Below the pieces are notes generated by a model. The model was not told the origin of the DNA. It did no database searches and was given only the letters and a program-made list of their open reading frames with translations. From the NCBI GenBank assembly GCA_028718125.1, contig JAQUMN010000001.1:62001-126000 (forward strand): a stretch of 64,000 nt of DNA, read 5' to 3'. This DNA comes from Kiritimatiellia bacterium (GTDB lineage Bacteria; Verrucomicrobiota; Kiritimatiellia; JAAZAB01). The translations under genes and the position numbers were made by a program. Below, piece after piece: positions 8,620-16,116 of the stretch (within the stretch, counting starts at the first letter, position 1; each line of letters starts with the position of its first letter).

Positions 8620-9195
8620 TTACGCCGTTTGCGCCATTTTGCGCAAACCGAAGGCCAGGATGATCATGTTGATTGCCAAAATTACGGCAATGACGCCGAC
8701 GATTTGCGTCAACAGCACGGCCGAAACGATCGGCGATGCGAGCAGGATAACAGCAAAGATAATTCCAATAATACCTTCCACGATGAGCAACCATTTGTGA
8801 GCGCTCGTTTTCCAAAGGCGTATGGCAGTTACAATGCGCATGATGCCTGTGATCAGGACAAAAAAAGCGATGAGGTAGATAACAATGGCTTCAGTTATGA
8901 TCGCGCTCAGCAGCGGACTGCTGAAAATGGCGATACCTGCCAGGATATAAAAGATGCCGCCCAGAAGAGCCAGCCACCGGGAACCACCGGTGAAGCCCGT
9001 GATGGCGCCGATGATCAGCAGTATGCCATCCAGGAGGAAAAACAACCCCATCAGCTGTACAAGTCCGATCAGCATGCCCGCGGGGTTGAAAAAGGCAAAC
9101 AGGCCAAGAATGCCGGCCAGAATGCCGCGCAAAAGCATGACCCACCATGCCCCCTGAAGCATCTCCTTGAGAATACCGCCTTCGAGTGTTGCCAT
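8620..9195 (-). CDS. HdeD/DUF308 family membrane protein
   Basis: The 191-residue product is almost entirely hydrophobic with about six membrane helices: WWVMLLRGILAGILGLFAFF, LIGLVQLMGLFFLLDGILLI, WLALLGGIFYILAGIAIF, AIVIYLIAFFVLITGIMRIV, LLIVEGIIGIIFAVILLASP and IVGVIAVILAINMIILAFGL. The repeated G-x-x-x-L-x-x-P pairs and the W-W start match the HdeD/DUF308 family, linked to acid resistance in enterobacteria but of uncertain role elsewhere. A strong AAGAAAGGG-type ribosome site precedes the ATG. It is upstream of, and co-oriented with, the four-domain binding-protein gene, 49 bases away; co-transcription is possible. Confidence 0.75.
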   Translation of the reverse strand: MATLEGGILKEMLQGAWWVMLLRGILAGILGLFAFFNPAGMLIGLVQLMGLFFLLDGILLIIGAITGFTGGSRWLALLGGIFYILAGIAIFSSPLLSAIITEAIVIYLIAFFVLITGIMRIVTAIRLWKTSAHKWLLIVEGIIGIIFAVILLASPIVSAVLLTQIVGVIAVILAINMIILAFGLRKMAQTA

Positions 9196-9231
9196 GATGT
9201 ATCCCTTTCTTGTTGTTTGAGCCGGGGCTGA

Positions 9232-9480
9232 TGATCCCCTGCCCGCCTTGTGCTAAACAATGATTCCGCTGAAAACTCGCCCGGTGTGGTCACCGGGCCT
9301 ACAAAACGGCCTGTTTCCTGTAGAAGGCCGCGTGACCCCACGCGGTGTTAACCTTCAAGAAGCGGTTGAAAAACCTGACTGTCGGAAAAGAATCCCGACC
9401 CTCCCTAATCTTTCAAAACAGGCCTATTCCGATGATGGGAGGGACAGCGTTCCGCTGTCCGCAAGGTTTCTTACGGCCTC
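9232..9480. repeat. intergenic spacer with several palindromic repeats, no gene
   Basis: About 250 bases without a supported gene. It holds two diverged GTAGG/CCTAC-type inverted units around 9282-9345 (CCGGTGTGGTCACCGGGCC and GGCCGCGTGACCCCACGCGG) and a perfect hairpin at 9442-9460 (GGACAGCG, loop TTC, CGCTGTCC). No U-tract follows either strand of the hairpin, so a terminator role is doubtful. These look like members of dispersed palindromic families seen elsewhere in the window. Confidence 0.5.
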
Positions 9481-10386
9481 TCAAGCATTGCCGGGAGCGG
9501 TCTTTTTACATAACAAGTCAATAAAATCGTGGACAGCGCCGACAAACGCATCGACGTCTGTCTTTAATATGACCAACAAGGAGGGGTCAATGCCCTTATT
9601 CATTGTCTTGGCCTCGAACAGGGCGCGGGCCTTGTTGGCGAACAGCGCTTTTTTCTGCACCATGACATCCAGGGCGGCGGCGACAGTTTGTTGATCGGGC
9701 AGCGTCAGGTTCCGGTTGGATCGGAAACTGGCAACCTGCTTGTCAAAATCCACTATTTTGTTGTCAAACTTTATAATCTTCATTCGATCGCCGAAAAACA
9801 GAAAATCATGAGCGAGCGCCACGGACTCCACGCTGTCCCATTGCATCTGGGTGACGGCCTCGGCGGCCATCAGGTCGCGGTTGTCGCTTCCGTAAGTCAA
9901 GATCAGGCATTTGAAAAGAGCGAGTTCCAGCGCTTCGAAGGTGTAGACAAAATGATCCACGCGGGACGAAAATATTGCGGTATTCTGCGGCTCGTTGGCT
10001 TGCGACTTTTTCAGCGATTTCAGCAGGGATTGCGCCCCGGTTTGCATGGACGCCTTGGCCGAGATGACCGTTTCCATTGCCTGGTGAAGATCCCGGTTGC
10101 CGGGCCGTTCCAAAAGGAGGCATTTCTGCAGTTGCAGCAGGTTGTTGTCCGCCTGGTTCATGTTGGGGGCAAACCCGGCGGCGTGTTCCGGGGCCTTCGT
10201 CAGCAGGTAAAGGTAAACGCTGCCGATGCCGCGCATGGTGTTATCGTAACTGTCACCGACCAATAGCATAACCTGGGTATCCTCGTCCGTCAGCGGTGTA
10301 TTACGGCCGGCTGTCTGGCCGATGGCCGGGATCACAATGGATGGAATCAGGACGGCGCAAACAAACGCAAGGGGCTTCATGAACAT
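9481..10386 (-). CDS. secreted, mostly helical protein of unknown function
   Basis: I chose the start at 10386 (MFMKPLAF...) because AAGGAAAA lies 7-8 bases upstream on the minus strand. The 301-residue product has a signal peptide (hydrophobic FVCAVLIPSIVIPAIGQ, cleavage about residue 25). The mature part is predominantly alpha-helical with many Leu/Ala/Lys/Gln heptads and no recognisable catalytic motif. One Cys pair is split between NNLLQLQKCLLLE and FKCLILTYG. No homologous family comes to mind. It stands alone between palindrome-filled spacers on both sides. Confidence 0.55.
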   Translation of the reverse strand: MFMKPLAFVCAVLIPSIVIPAIGQTAGRNTPLTDEDTQVMLLVGDSYDNTMRGIGSVYLYLLTKAPEHAAGFAPNMNQADNNLLQLQKCLLLERPGNRDLHQAMETVISAKASMQTGAQSLLKSLKKSQANEPQNTAIFSSRVDHFVYTFEALELALFKCLILTYGSDNRDLMAAEAVTQMQWDSVESVALAHDFLFFGDRMKIIKFDNKIVDFDKQVASFRSNRNLTLPDQQTVAAALDVMVQKKALFANKARALFEAKTMNKGIDPSLLVILKTDVDAFVGAVHDFIDLLCKKTAPGNA

Positions 10387-10421
10387 AATATTTTCCTTTA
10401 ACAAGCTGTCGATTTACGAAA

Positions 10422-10575
10422 CCTCATCCTCTCCCCTGGGAGAGGATGAGGTGAGGGGGCACATTTCCCGGCATTCCCCTCACCCTAAGGCGGGCTATGC
10501 CCGCAACCCAAAGCTTCTTGTTTTTGATAGCGATTTCTCATATATATGGCACTAACCCTCTCCCAAGGGAGAGGG
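10422..10575. repeat. spacer with two perfect CTCCC-type palindromes
   Basis: 10422-10451 is a perfect inverted repeat with 14-base arms (CCTCATCCTCTCCC / GGGAGAGGATGAGG) and a 2-base loop. 10556-10575 is a second one (CCCTCTCCC-AA-GGGAGAGGG). Between them lies a GCGGGC-TAT-GCCCGC hairpin near 10491. Degenerate relatives occur at 13827-13846 and 13931-13954 around the rpsB-tsf spacer. They form a dispersed palindromic family. The unit sits between two minus-strand genes whose transcription might end or be separated here. Confidence 0.65.
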
Positions 10576-10611
10576 AATATTATTTGAATTCCGGTTCCCG
10601 AATAGTTGCCT

Positions 10612-12501
10612 TTAGCCCGGGGCCGCGGGAGGACTGTAATTGGGCACGATCTCTTTCAATAGCTGACGGAGTTCCAGCGGCGAACCATTTTTTGCAGCGT
10701 GCAGAAGCCGATCAACTAATTGGTTGAGATCCGCTTCATCCGTTTTCCCGCCTTGGAGCGGGGCAACGGCGCCGGCCGATCCTCCGTCAGCCACAAAAAT
10801 TTTATCATGGCGTGTCCGGCGGTAATTTTCGCCGTCACGGAAAAGCTCTTCAAACAATTTTTCGCCAGGGCGCAAGCCGGTAAACACAATTTCAATATCC
10901 CTCCCCACTTTCTTCCCGGAAAGTTCGATCAAATCCCGGGCCAGGTCCACAATTTTGATTGGCGTTCCCATGTCGAGGACAAACACGCCGGTTTGGCATT
11001 CGGCCCCTGCCAGTGTCGCCGCCTGGAGCACCAGTTGAACTGCCTCGGGGATGGTCATGAAATAACGTGTCACTTCCGGATGCGTCACGGTCACCGGGCC
11101 GCCCCGGGAGATTTGCTCGCGGAATGTTGGCACCACGCTGCCCCGGCTGTCCAGCACATTGCCGAACCGCACGGCGACATACGGCCGGCCGGTCCGTTGG
11201 GCCACGGCCTGGACTAATTTTTCCGCCACGCGCTTGGTTGCTCCCATGACGTTGGTCGGATTCACGGCTTTATCGGAAGATATCAGCACAAAACGCTCGA
11301 CGTCGAACCGCTCCGCCAGTTGGACAAGGGCGCGCGTGCCGCCCACATTGTTGCTGATGGCGTCTTCGCAATTGACCTCCATCATGGGCACATGTTTGTG
11401 CGCGGCGGCGTGAAAAAGAACCTGGGGCTTGGTCTGCGCGAAGATGGCGCTCAGCCGCGGAAGGTCGCGGATATCGGCCACCACCACGCCCAGAGGCAAT
11501 TTCGGCCAGCGGCGGCGCAATTCCTGCTCGATCAGGAAGATGCTGTTTTCGCCGTGCCCCAGAAGAATTAAATGGCCCGGCGAACAGCGTGCTATTTGAC
11601 GGCACAGTTCCGATCCGATCGAGCCGCCGGCGCCCGTGACCAGCACGCGCTTGCCGGACAGCATTTGCTCAACGTCCCGGGCGTTAATGCGAATCGGTTC
11701 CCGGCGCAGGAGGTCCTCAATATCCACATTGCGCAACTGGCTGACGCTGATTTGGCCGGAGAGGATTTCATACATGCCCGGCATGGTCCGTGACGGCACG
11801 CGGGCAGCCTCGCAGAACGCGCGGATTTCACGAATCACATTGCCGGGCGCCGTGGGAATGGCGATTACCACCTCCTCGACTTCATATTGTTCTACCAGAC
11901 GGGGTATATCCGCGCGGGTGCCCAGGACGGGAAGCCCGTGAATGGACTTCTTCTGCTTATTCGGATCATCATCCACAAAGCCGACCGGATCAATGTCAAT
12001 GAGGCGGCTGGAAAGCATTTCGCGGGCGATCACGGCGCCGGCATCGCCGGCGCCCACGATCAAGGCGGTTTTATGAAGTTTCTTGTGTTCGCTGCGCCGG
12101 CGTTTATGGGCCGCGATGCGCACGCTGAAACGGAAGCCTCCGACCACGACCAGGGTCAAAAGCCCGTCAATGAACGGTACCGACCGGGGAAGGCTCCGGG
12201 CGGTGTCCAATCCCAGGATGCCGGAGCCGAAAAACACTCCGGCGATAATCAGGGTGGCGCTGCCCGCGGCAAGAATGATGCTGATCAGTTCATCCACGCT
12301 GGCATAGCGCCAGTAGCGACGATAAAGGCCAAACAGGAAAAAGACCACCAGCTTGATGATGAGCGCCAGGATTGTGAATCGGATGAGGGCCGTGGCATAA
12401 CTGGCGACCCAGGATGCGCTGTCCACGCGCATGACCAGCGCCAGGGTCGGGGTCATCGCCAGGAGTGCGATATCTAGTAAAAATAAATACCGATTACGCA
12501 T
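10612..12501 (-). CDS. membrane-bound nucleotide-sugar 4,6-dehydratase (FlaA1/CapD/WbpM family)
   Basis: The 629-residue protein starts with four membrane helices (residues about 5-110). A CoA-binding-like Rossmann domain follows (LIVGAGDAGAVIAREML, about 145-270), then a short-chain dehydrogenase/epimerase domain with the NAD motif TGAGGSIGSELCRQIA near 290-305. The active-site segment ISSDKAVNPTNVMGATKR near 405-422 has Met where epimerases have Tyr, the typical arrangement of UDP-GlcNAc 4,6-dehydratases such as WbpM and PglF. The C-terminus has FTGLRPGEKLFEEL. The enzyme acts at the inner membrane in making modified sugars for glycans. It is isolated from other glycan genes and reads toward the orphan secreted gene. 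Confidence 0.85.
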   Translation of the reverse strand: MRNRYLFLLDIALLAMTPTLALVMRVDSASWVASYATALIRFTILALIIKLVVFFLFGLYRRYWRYASVDELISIILAAGSATLIIAGVFFGSGILGLDTARSLPRSVPFIDGLLTLVVVGGFRFSVRIAAHKRRRSEHKKLHKTALIVGAGDAGAVIAREMLSSRLIDIDPVGFVDDDPNKQKKSIHGLPVLGTRADIPRLVEQYEVEEVVIAIPTAPGNVIREIRAFCEAARVPSRTMPGMYEILSGQISVSQLRNVDIEDLLRREPIRINARDVEQMLSGKRVLVTGAGGSIGSELCRQIARCSPGHLILLGHGENSIFLIEQELRRRWPKLPLGVVVADIRDLPRLSAIFAQTKPQVLFHAAAHKHVPMMEVNCEDAISNNVGGTRALVQLAERFDVERFVLISSDKAVNPTNVMGATKRVAEKLVQAVAQRTGRPYVAVRFGNVLDSRGSVVPTFREQISRGGPVTVTHPEVTRYFMTIPEAVQLVLQAATLAGAECQTGVFVLDMGTPIKIVDLARDLIELSGKKVGRDIEIVFTGLRPGEKLFEELFRDGENYRRTRHDKIFVADGGSAGAVAPLQGGKTDEADLNQLVDRLLHAAKNGSPLELRQLLKEIVPNYSPPAAPG

Positions 12502-12679
12502 AGTTTAAAATACAGTTTCCGCCCCGTGATCAGCCCCGGGTAATAAAACAATATGTCTGCCAGGCGGTTTTTTCTTGCAAGAAGGCCATGGTTAACCTCC
12601 GGATCAACCGGAATAAGGATGAACGCTTTACTCAATAAGTCAACGTATTTTTTTTTCTTGCGGGCGCCTGTTTTCAAGC

Positions 12680-12707
12680 TTGCGTTCCGGGAGGAACATG
12701 GTAGAAT
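12680..12707 (+). promoter_or_regulatory. probable sigma-70-type promoter for rpsB-tsf
   Basis: TTGCGT at 12680-12685 and TAGAAT at 12702-12707 are separated by 16 bases. Transcription would start near 12714, giving a leader of about 114 nt before the rpsB GTG. The rest of the 12502-12679 spacer between divergent genes is AT-rich with poly-T runs and shows no gene. Confidence 0.55.
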
Positions 12708-12713
12708 CCGCGC

Positions 12714-12827
12714 TCATTGAGTCCCAACAGGATTGGGACGGAAGCGAGTGTTCCCCCCGTGCCACGGGGAGAACCAAAGCGGATTGTTCCGATTCTCTGT
12801 GAGAAAAGGAACCAAAAAGGAGGATTT
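12714..12827 (+). promoter_or_regulatory. structured 5' leader of rpsB (candidate S2 autoregulatory element)
   Basis: Three consecutive hairpins can be read. The first is GTCCCAA-CAGGA-TTGGGAC at 12721-12739 (7 perfect pairs). The second is CCCCGT-GCC-ACGGGG at 12755-12769. The third is a compound stem with GTTCC ... TTCTC-TGT-GAGAA ... GGAAC at about 12785-12812. The Shine-Dalgarno AAAGGAGG follows directly. In gammaproteobacteria the rpsB leader folds into a known motif bound by S2 to repress its own operon. Whether this different-looking leader does the same is inference. Confidence 0.5.
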
Positions 12828-13793
12828 GTGGCTGATACGAATGAACTGTCTTTAACCGTCACTGTCAACGATCTATTGGATGCCGGCGTGCACTTCGGCC
12901 ACCAGAGCAAGCGGTGGAACCCGAAGATGAAGCGCTTCATTTTCGCCAAACGCGGCGGAATTTACATCATTGACCTGGCCAAAAGCCTTGCCCAACTGCG
13001 GGAAGCCCAGCGTTTTGTCTATGAAACTGTTGCCCGCGGCAAGAACATACTTTTCGTGGGCACCAAGAAAGCGGCCCAGGAGATTATCAAGGAAGCGGCC
13101 ACCCGGTGCGGCCACCATTACATCATCAGCCGCTGGCTGGGCGGCACGCTCACCAACCACCAGAACATCGCCAGCAGTATCCGGCGCATGCGTAAAATCC
13201 AGGAGCTTGACCAGAACGGCTCCCTGGCCTCCATGCCCCAGAAGGAAGCCTCCCGCCTGCGGCATGAGCAGGCCCGTCTCGAGCGTAACCTGAGCGGTAT
13301 TGCCAACCTCACGGGCATGCCGGGCGCGCTCGTTATCGTGGATATAAACCGCGAAGCCATCGTCGTAAAAGAAGCCAACCGGATGGGCATTCCCGTGATC
13401 GCCATCGTGGATACGAACACCAATCCCGATCCTATCCAGTATCCCATTCCCGGGAATGACGACTCGACCCGCGCGCTCAAGTTAATCATCAACGTCTTGG
13501 CCGAGGCCGTCATTAAGGCTGGAGCCGAATACGCCGTGGTGCGGGCCCAGGAACAGGCCGCAGCAGCCGCTGCGGAAAAGGAACGGCCGGCCATGGAAGC
13601 GTCACGCCCAAGGGCGCGCAAGGAACGGGGAGGCGATCGTCGGCCCCGGCCGCGTTCCGACTCGCGCGGGAGGTCTGGATCAGGACGATCTGCTCCAAGC
13701 CGCGGTTCAACGGCGGCGGAAAAAGCATCAACCGCGAAAGCCGAAGCGGCGGAAAAGCCGGAAGCCCCGGCAGCCGACGCCAAGCCGGCCTGA
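12828..13793 (+). CDS. rpsB: 30S ribosomal protein S2 with a long basic C-terminal tail
   Basis: The 321-residue product contains the S2 core: LLDAGVHFGHQSKRWNPKM, YIIDLAKSLAQLREA, ILFVGTKKAAQEII, RWLGGTLTNHQNI, then PGALVIVDINREAIVVKEAN and PVIAIVDTNTNPDPIQYPIPGNDD. I chose GTG at 12828 because a perfect AAAGGAGG precedes it; an upstream in-frame ATG would run through the structured leader. S2 assembles on the 30S head and binds S1. The usual length is 230-260 residues; here residues from about 245 form a 75-residue Arg/Ser/Ala/Lys/Pro-rich, low-complexity tail. tsf follows 205 bases later, the usual rpsB-tsf order. Confidence 0.95.
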   Translation: MADTNELSLTVTVNDLLDAGVHFGHQSKRWNPKMKRFIFAKRGGIYIIDLAKSLAQLREAQRFVYETVARGKNILFVGTKKAAQEIIKEAATRCGHHYIISRWLGGTLTNHQNIASSIRRMRKIQELDQNGSLASMPQKEASRLRHEQARLERNLSGIANLTGMPGALVIVDINREAIVVKEANRMGIPVIAIVDTNTNPDPIQYPIPGNDDSTRALKLIINVLAEAVIKAGAEYAVVRAQEQAAAAAAEKERPAMEASRPRARKERGGDRRPRPRSDSRGRSGSGRSAPSRGSTAAEKASTAKAEAAEKPEAPAADAKPA

Positions 13794-13826
13794 TCTGAAT
13801 CAGGCTGCAGGGGCGGCGGCTGTCTA

Positions 13827-13954
13827 ACCTTTCCCTGGGGAGAGGTCGATTCTGATCGGGTGCGGGGTATGTAACTTTCCGCCAGAGCAGGCGGATCCGC
13901 CTTTCGGAGGAGAATAACGATCCCTCAAACTTCCCTCTCCCGGGGGAGATGGAA
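13827..13954. repeat. rpsB-tsf spacer built of dispersed repeats
   Basis: The 205-base spacer contains a degenerate CTCCC palindrome at 13827-13846, a copy of the CCGCC-type palindrome at 13879-13910 (CCGCCAGAGCAGGCGG ATCCGCC...), and another CTCCC palindrome at 13931-13954 (TTCCCTCTCCC/GGGGGAGATGG). No gene is present. Such hairpins between co-transcribed genes could modulate mRNA stability, but nothing in the sequence proves it. Confidence 0.6.
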
Positions 13955-13998
13955 TAAACTTTGAAAATTATTATCAATCTTATGAAGGAATGGACATT

Positions 13999-14841
13999 AT
14001 GACTGAAATTTCTGCAGCATTGGTCAAGGCATTACGCGAAGAAACCAACGTGGGCATGATGGAATGCAAGCGGGCCCTGATCGAGACCAAGGGCGACAAA
14101 GCCGCAGCCATCAAGAAACTGCGCGAGCGCGGCGTCGCCATCGCGGCGAAGAAAGCAACCCGGGCGGCCAACCAGGGCGTGATTGCCTCGACGATTGTCG
14201 GCGGCGGGCAGGCGGGAAGCCTGATCGAGGTGAACTGTGAAACCGATTTTGCGGCAAAAAGCCCGGGCTTCCGGTCCTTTGTGCAGGCCCTGGCGGAAAA
14301 GGCCGCCGCCAACGACATCAACCTGGCCGAAGCCGCCAAGGCCGAAGTCACGGCCAAGATCGCCGAAACGGGCGAAAATATTATCGCGCGCCGCGCTCTT
14401 CGCTATACTCTGCAGGGAACAGGGTTGGTGACGTCTTATATCCACCATGGCAGTATGATCGGCGTCCTGCTGGAAGCTGGCTGTCAAAAGGCCGAGACCA
14501 CGAAAAACCCGGTGTTCCTTGAAACCGTAAAGGATCTGTGCCTGCAGGTTGCGGCCGCCAATCCCAAGTTCCTGGACCGCCAGGGCGTTCCTGCCGACGT
14601 CATTGCCGCCGAGCGCGATATTTGCGCCAAGCAGGTCAAGGGCAAGCCGGCCGCCATCATCGACAAGATCGTGGACGGCAAGATGAAAAAATATTACGAG
14701 CAGGAATGCCTGGTAGACCAGCCGTTCATCAAGGATCCGACCAAAACCATTACTGCCCTGCTGAAGGAAAAAGGCGGCCTCGTGGGCGATTCCATCGCCG
14801 TGCGGCGCTTCGCCCGCTTTCAGATCGGCGAAGCAGTCTGA
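13999..14841 (+). CDS. tsf: elongation factor Ts
   Basis: The 280-residue product begins MTEISAALVKALREETNVGM, close to the conserved LRE.T..GMM.CK.AL start of EF-Ts, and later has IASTIVGGGQAGSLIEVNCE and VNCETDFAAKSPGFR, the conserved VNCETDFVA motif. EF-Ts recharges EF-Tu by exchanging GDP for GTP in the cytosol. AAGGA at 13985-13989 fits the ATG at 13999 with good spacing, so the in-frame ATG at 13990 that overlaps the ribosome site was not used. The length matches the full-length bacterial form. Together with rpsB it forms the usual two-gene unit; galE follows 10 bases after the stop. Confidence 0.95.
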   Translation: MTEISAALVKALREETNVGMMECKRALIETKGDKAAAIKKLRERGVAIAAKKATRAANQGVIASTIVGGGQAGSLIEVNCETDFAAKSPGFRSFVQALAEKAAANDINLAEAAKAEVTAKIAETGENIIARRALRYTLQGTGLVTSYIHHGSMIGVLLEAGCQKAETTKNPVFLETVKDLCLQVAAANPKFLDRQGVPADVIAAERDICAKQVKGKPAAIIDKIVDGKMKKYYEQECLVDQPFIKDPTKTITALLKEKGGLVGDSIAVRRFARFQIGEAV

Positions 14842-14851
14842 TAGCCCCGGC

Positions 14852-15826
14852 ATGAAAATCCTGGTTACAGGCGGAGCCGGTTATATCGGCAGCGTCACGG
14901 CCGAACGGCTCCTTGACGAAGGTCACGATGTGGTCGTGTTCGACAACCTGGAACGCGGCCATCGCGAAGCCCTGGATCCCCGCGCGCAATTTATCAAAGG
15001 CGATCTGCGCGACAGCGCGGCCATCGAGCGCGCCCTGGCCCGGACCCGGCCGGAGGCGGTCGTCCACTTCGCCGCCTACGCGCTGGTGGGCGAATCGATG
15101 CAGCGCCCCGAACTGTATTTCGGCAACAACCTGTGCGGCGGCATCAACCTGGCCGAGGCCATGTTGAAGGCGGGCACGCGCCGGATCGTGTTTTCTTCCA
15201 CCTGCGCCACCTATGGCCAGCCGGATCGTATACCGATCACCGAGGACACTCCCCAGGCGCCTGCCAACCCGTATGGCGAATCAAAGTTGATGCTGGAAAA
15301 AGTGCTGACGTGGTACCAGCGCCTGCATGATTTCCAACCGGTTTTTCTCCGTTATTTTAACGCTTGCGGCGCCTCTGAAAAGTACGGCGAGGACCACGAA
15401 CCGGAAACGCACCTGATTCCCAACATTTTGAAAGTGGCCCTGGGCCAGCAGGCGACCGTAAGCGTGTTCGGCGACGATTACGACACGCCCGACGGCACCT
15501 GTATCCGCGATTATATCCACATTACGGACCTGGCCCGCGCGCATTGCCTGTCGCTGGCCAATGATTTTACCGGCGCCGTCAACCTGGGCACGGGAGAAGG
15601 TTGTTCCGTGCGGCAGGTGGTGGACATGGCGCGCCGGGTGACGGGGCATGCGATTCCTGTCGTGCAACAGCCGCGCCGGCCGGGCGATCCTGCCCGCTTG
15701 GTGGCCGCGGCTGCCAAGGCCGAACGCATGCTCGGCTGGCGTCCGGAACACAGCCAACTGGAAGAAATCGTCCGTTCCGCCTGGGCCTGGCATCGCGCCC
15801 ACCCGCACGGGTATGGGCAAAGATAG
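14852..15826 (+). CDS. galE: UDP-glucose 4-epimerase
   Basis: A 324-residue extended SDR epimerase: GGAGYIGS (residues 7-14) binds NAD, VVFDNLERGH follows, SSTCATYG carries the catalytic Ser/Thr, and PYGESKLMLEK gives Tyr141 and Lys145 of the YxxxK pair. RYFNACGA and HLIPNILKVALGQQ are typical GalE stretches, and CIRDYIHITDLARAH follows. It interconverts UDP-glucose and UDP-galactose for LPS and glycan synthesis. There is no clear Shine-Dalgarno; the start lies 10 bases after tsf, so translational coupling is possible. The stop codon lies at the start of a GAC-rich dispersed repeat (15825-15852). Confidence 0.92.
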   Translation: MKILVTGGAGYIGSVTAERLLDEGHDVVVFDNLERGHREALDPRAQFIKGDLRDSAAIERALARTRPEAVVHFAAYALVGESMQRPELYFGNNLCGGINLAEAMLKAGTRRIVFSSTCATYGQPDRIPITEDTPQAPANPYGESKLMLEKVLTWYQRLHDFQPVFLRYFNACGASEKYGEDHEPETHLIPNILKVALGQQATVSVFGDDYDTPDGTCIRDYIHITDLARAHCLSLANDFTGAVNLGTGEGCSVRQVVDMARRVTGHAIPVVQQPRRPGDPARLVAAAAKAERMLGWRPEHSQLEEIVRSAWAWHRAHPHGYGQR

Positions 15827-15852
15827 ACAGCAGACGACGGACGACAGGCAAA
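15825..15852. repeat. GAC/GTC low-complexity dispersed repeat after galE
   Basis: The sequence AGACAGCAGACGACGG ACGACAGGC is an imperfect GAC-periodic run that begins at the galE stop. Related runs are at 26697-26729 (directly after the uvrC stop), 42311-42342 (inside the signal-peptide region of the TolC-like gene, opposite strand) and 58973-59022 (inside the ParA fusion linker). Confidence 0.55.
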
Positions 15853-15917
15853 GTGCTGGAAATACATAGCGTTAGTAGAAAACGTTAATTTCCGTGATAG
15901 CGTGGTTACCGTGGGTC

Positions 15918-16069
15918 GAATTCGGTTTCCCGCTTGCGGGATTCGGGAAAGCAAGGCAAGATTGGACCGAATGCCGGTGCGCCGCGCGAAGCATCGGACT
16001 TGTGTCCATGCGAGCGCGACAAACCGGCAGGCGGCAAAAAATCGCCGCCACTTTTCCCGAACCGAATTC
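15918..16069 (+). ncRNA. 152-nt structured element upstream of recA (copy 1 of 2)
   Basis: The element is bounded by perfect 10-base inverted repeats, GAATTCGGTT (15918-15927) and AACCGAATTC (16060-16069). Inside are a hairpin near 15929-15942 (TCCCG-CTTG-CGGGA) and a central one at 15991-16011: GCAT, bulged C, GGAC, loop TTGT, GTCC, ATGC. Copy 2 at 45649-45801 (opposite strand) has a similar length and is clearly homologous, yet its hairpins use different bases that still pair. It ends 47 bases before the recA ATG. It could be a cis-regulatory RNA, a small RNA or a MITE-like repeat; the pairing pattern favours a structured transcript. A loosely conserved frame ([14 protein letters not shown]) crosses it but I do not think it is coding. 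Confidence 0.55.
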
Positions 16070-16116
16070 AAGACACATTGATAAAACAGAGAAGGACAAT
16101 CAGCAAGGAGAATCCC

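Noticed and set aside
7134-8663. A 509-codon open frame on the plus strand opposite the four-domain binding protein
   Set aside because: Antisense shadow in high-GC DNA: amino-acid content is Gly/Arg/His-rich with no domain, while the minus frame has four clear domain repeats.
9442-9460. Perfect hairpin as an intrinsic terminator for the secreted orphan gene
   Set aside because: No U-tract follows on the minus strand and similar hairpins occur as dispersed repeats.
13827-13954. rpsB-tsf spacer palindromes as terminators
   Set aside because: They lack T-runs and belong to repeat families found in unrelated spacers.
15934-16116. Longer RecA start at 15934
   Set aside because: It would translate the structured repeat element; AAGGAG before 16117 and the typical RecA length favour the shorter form.
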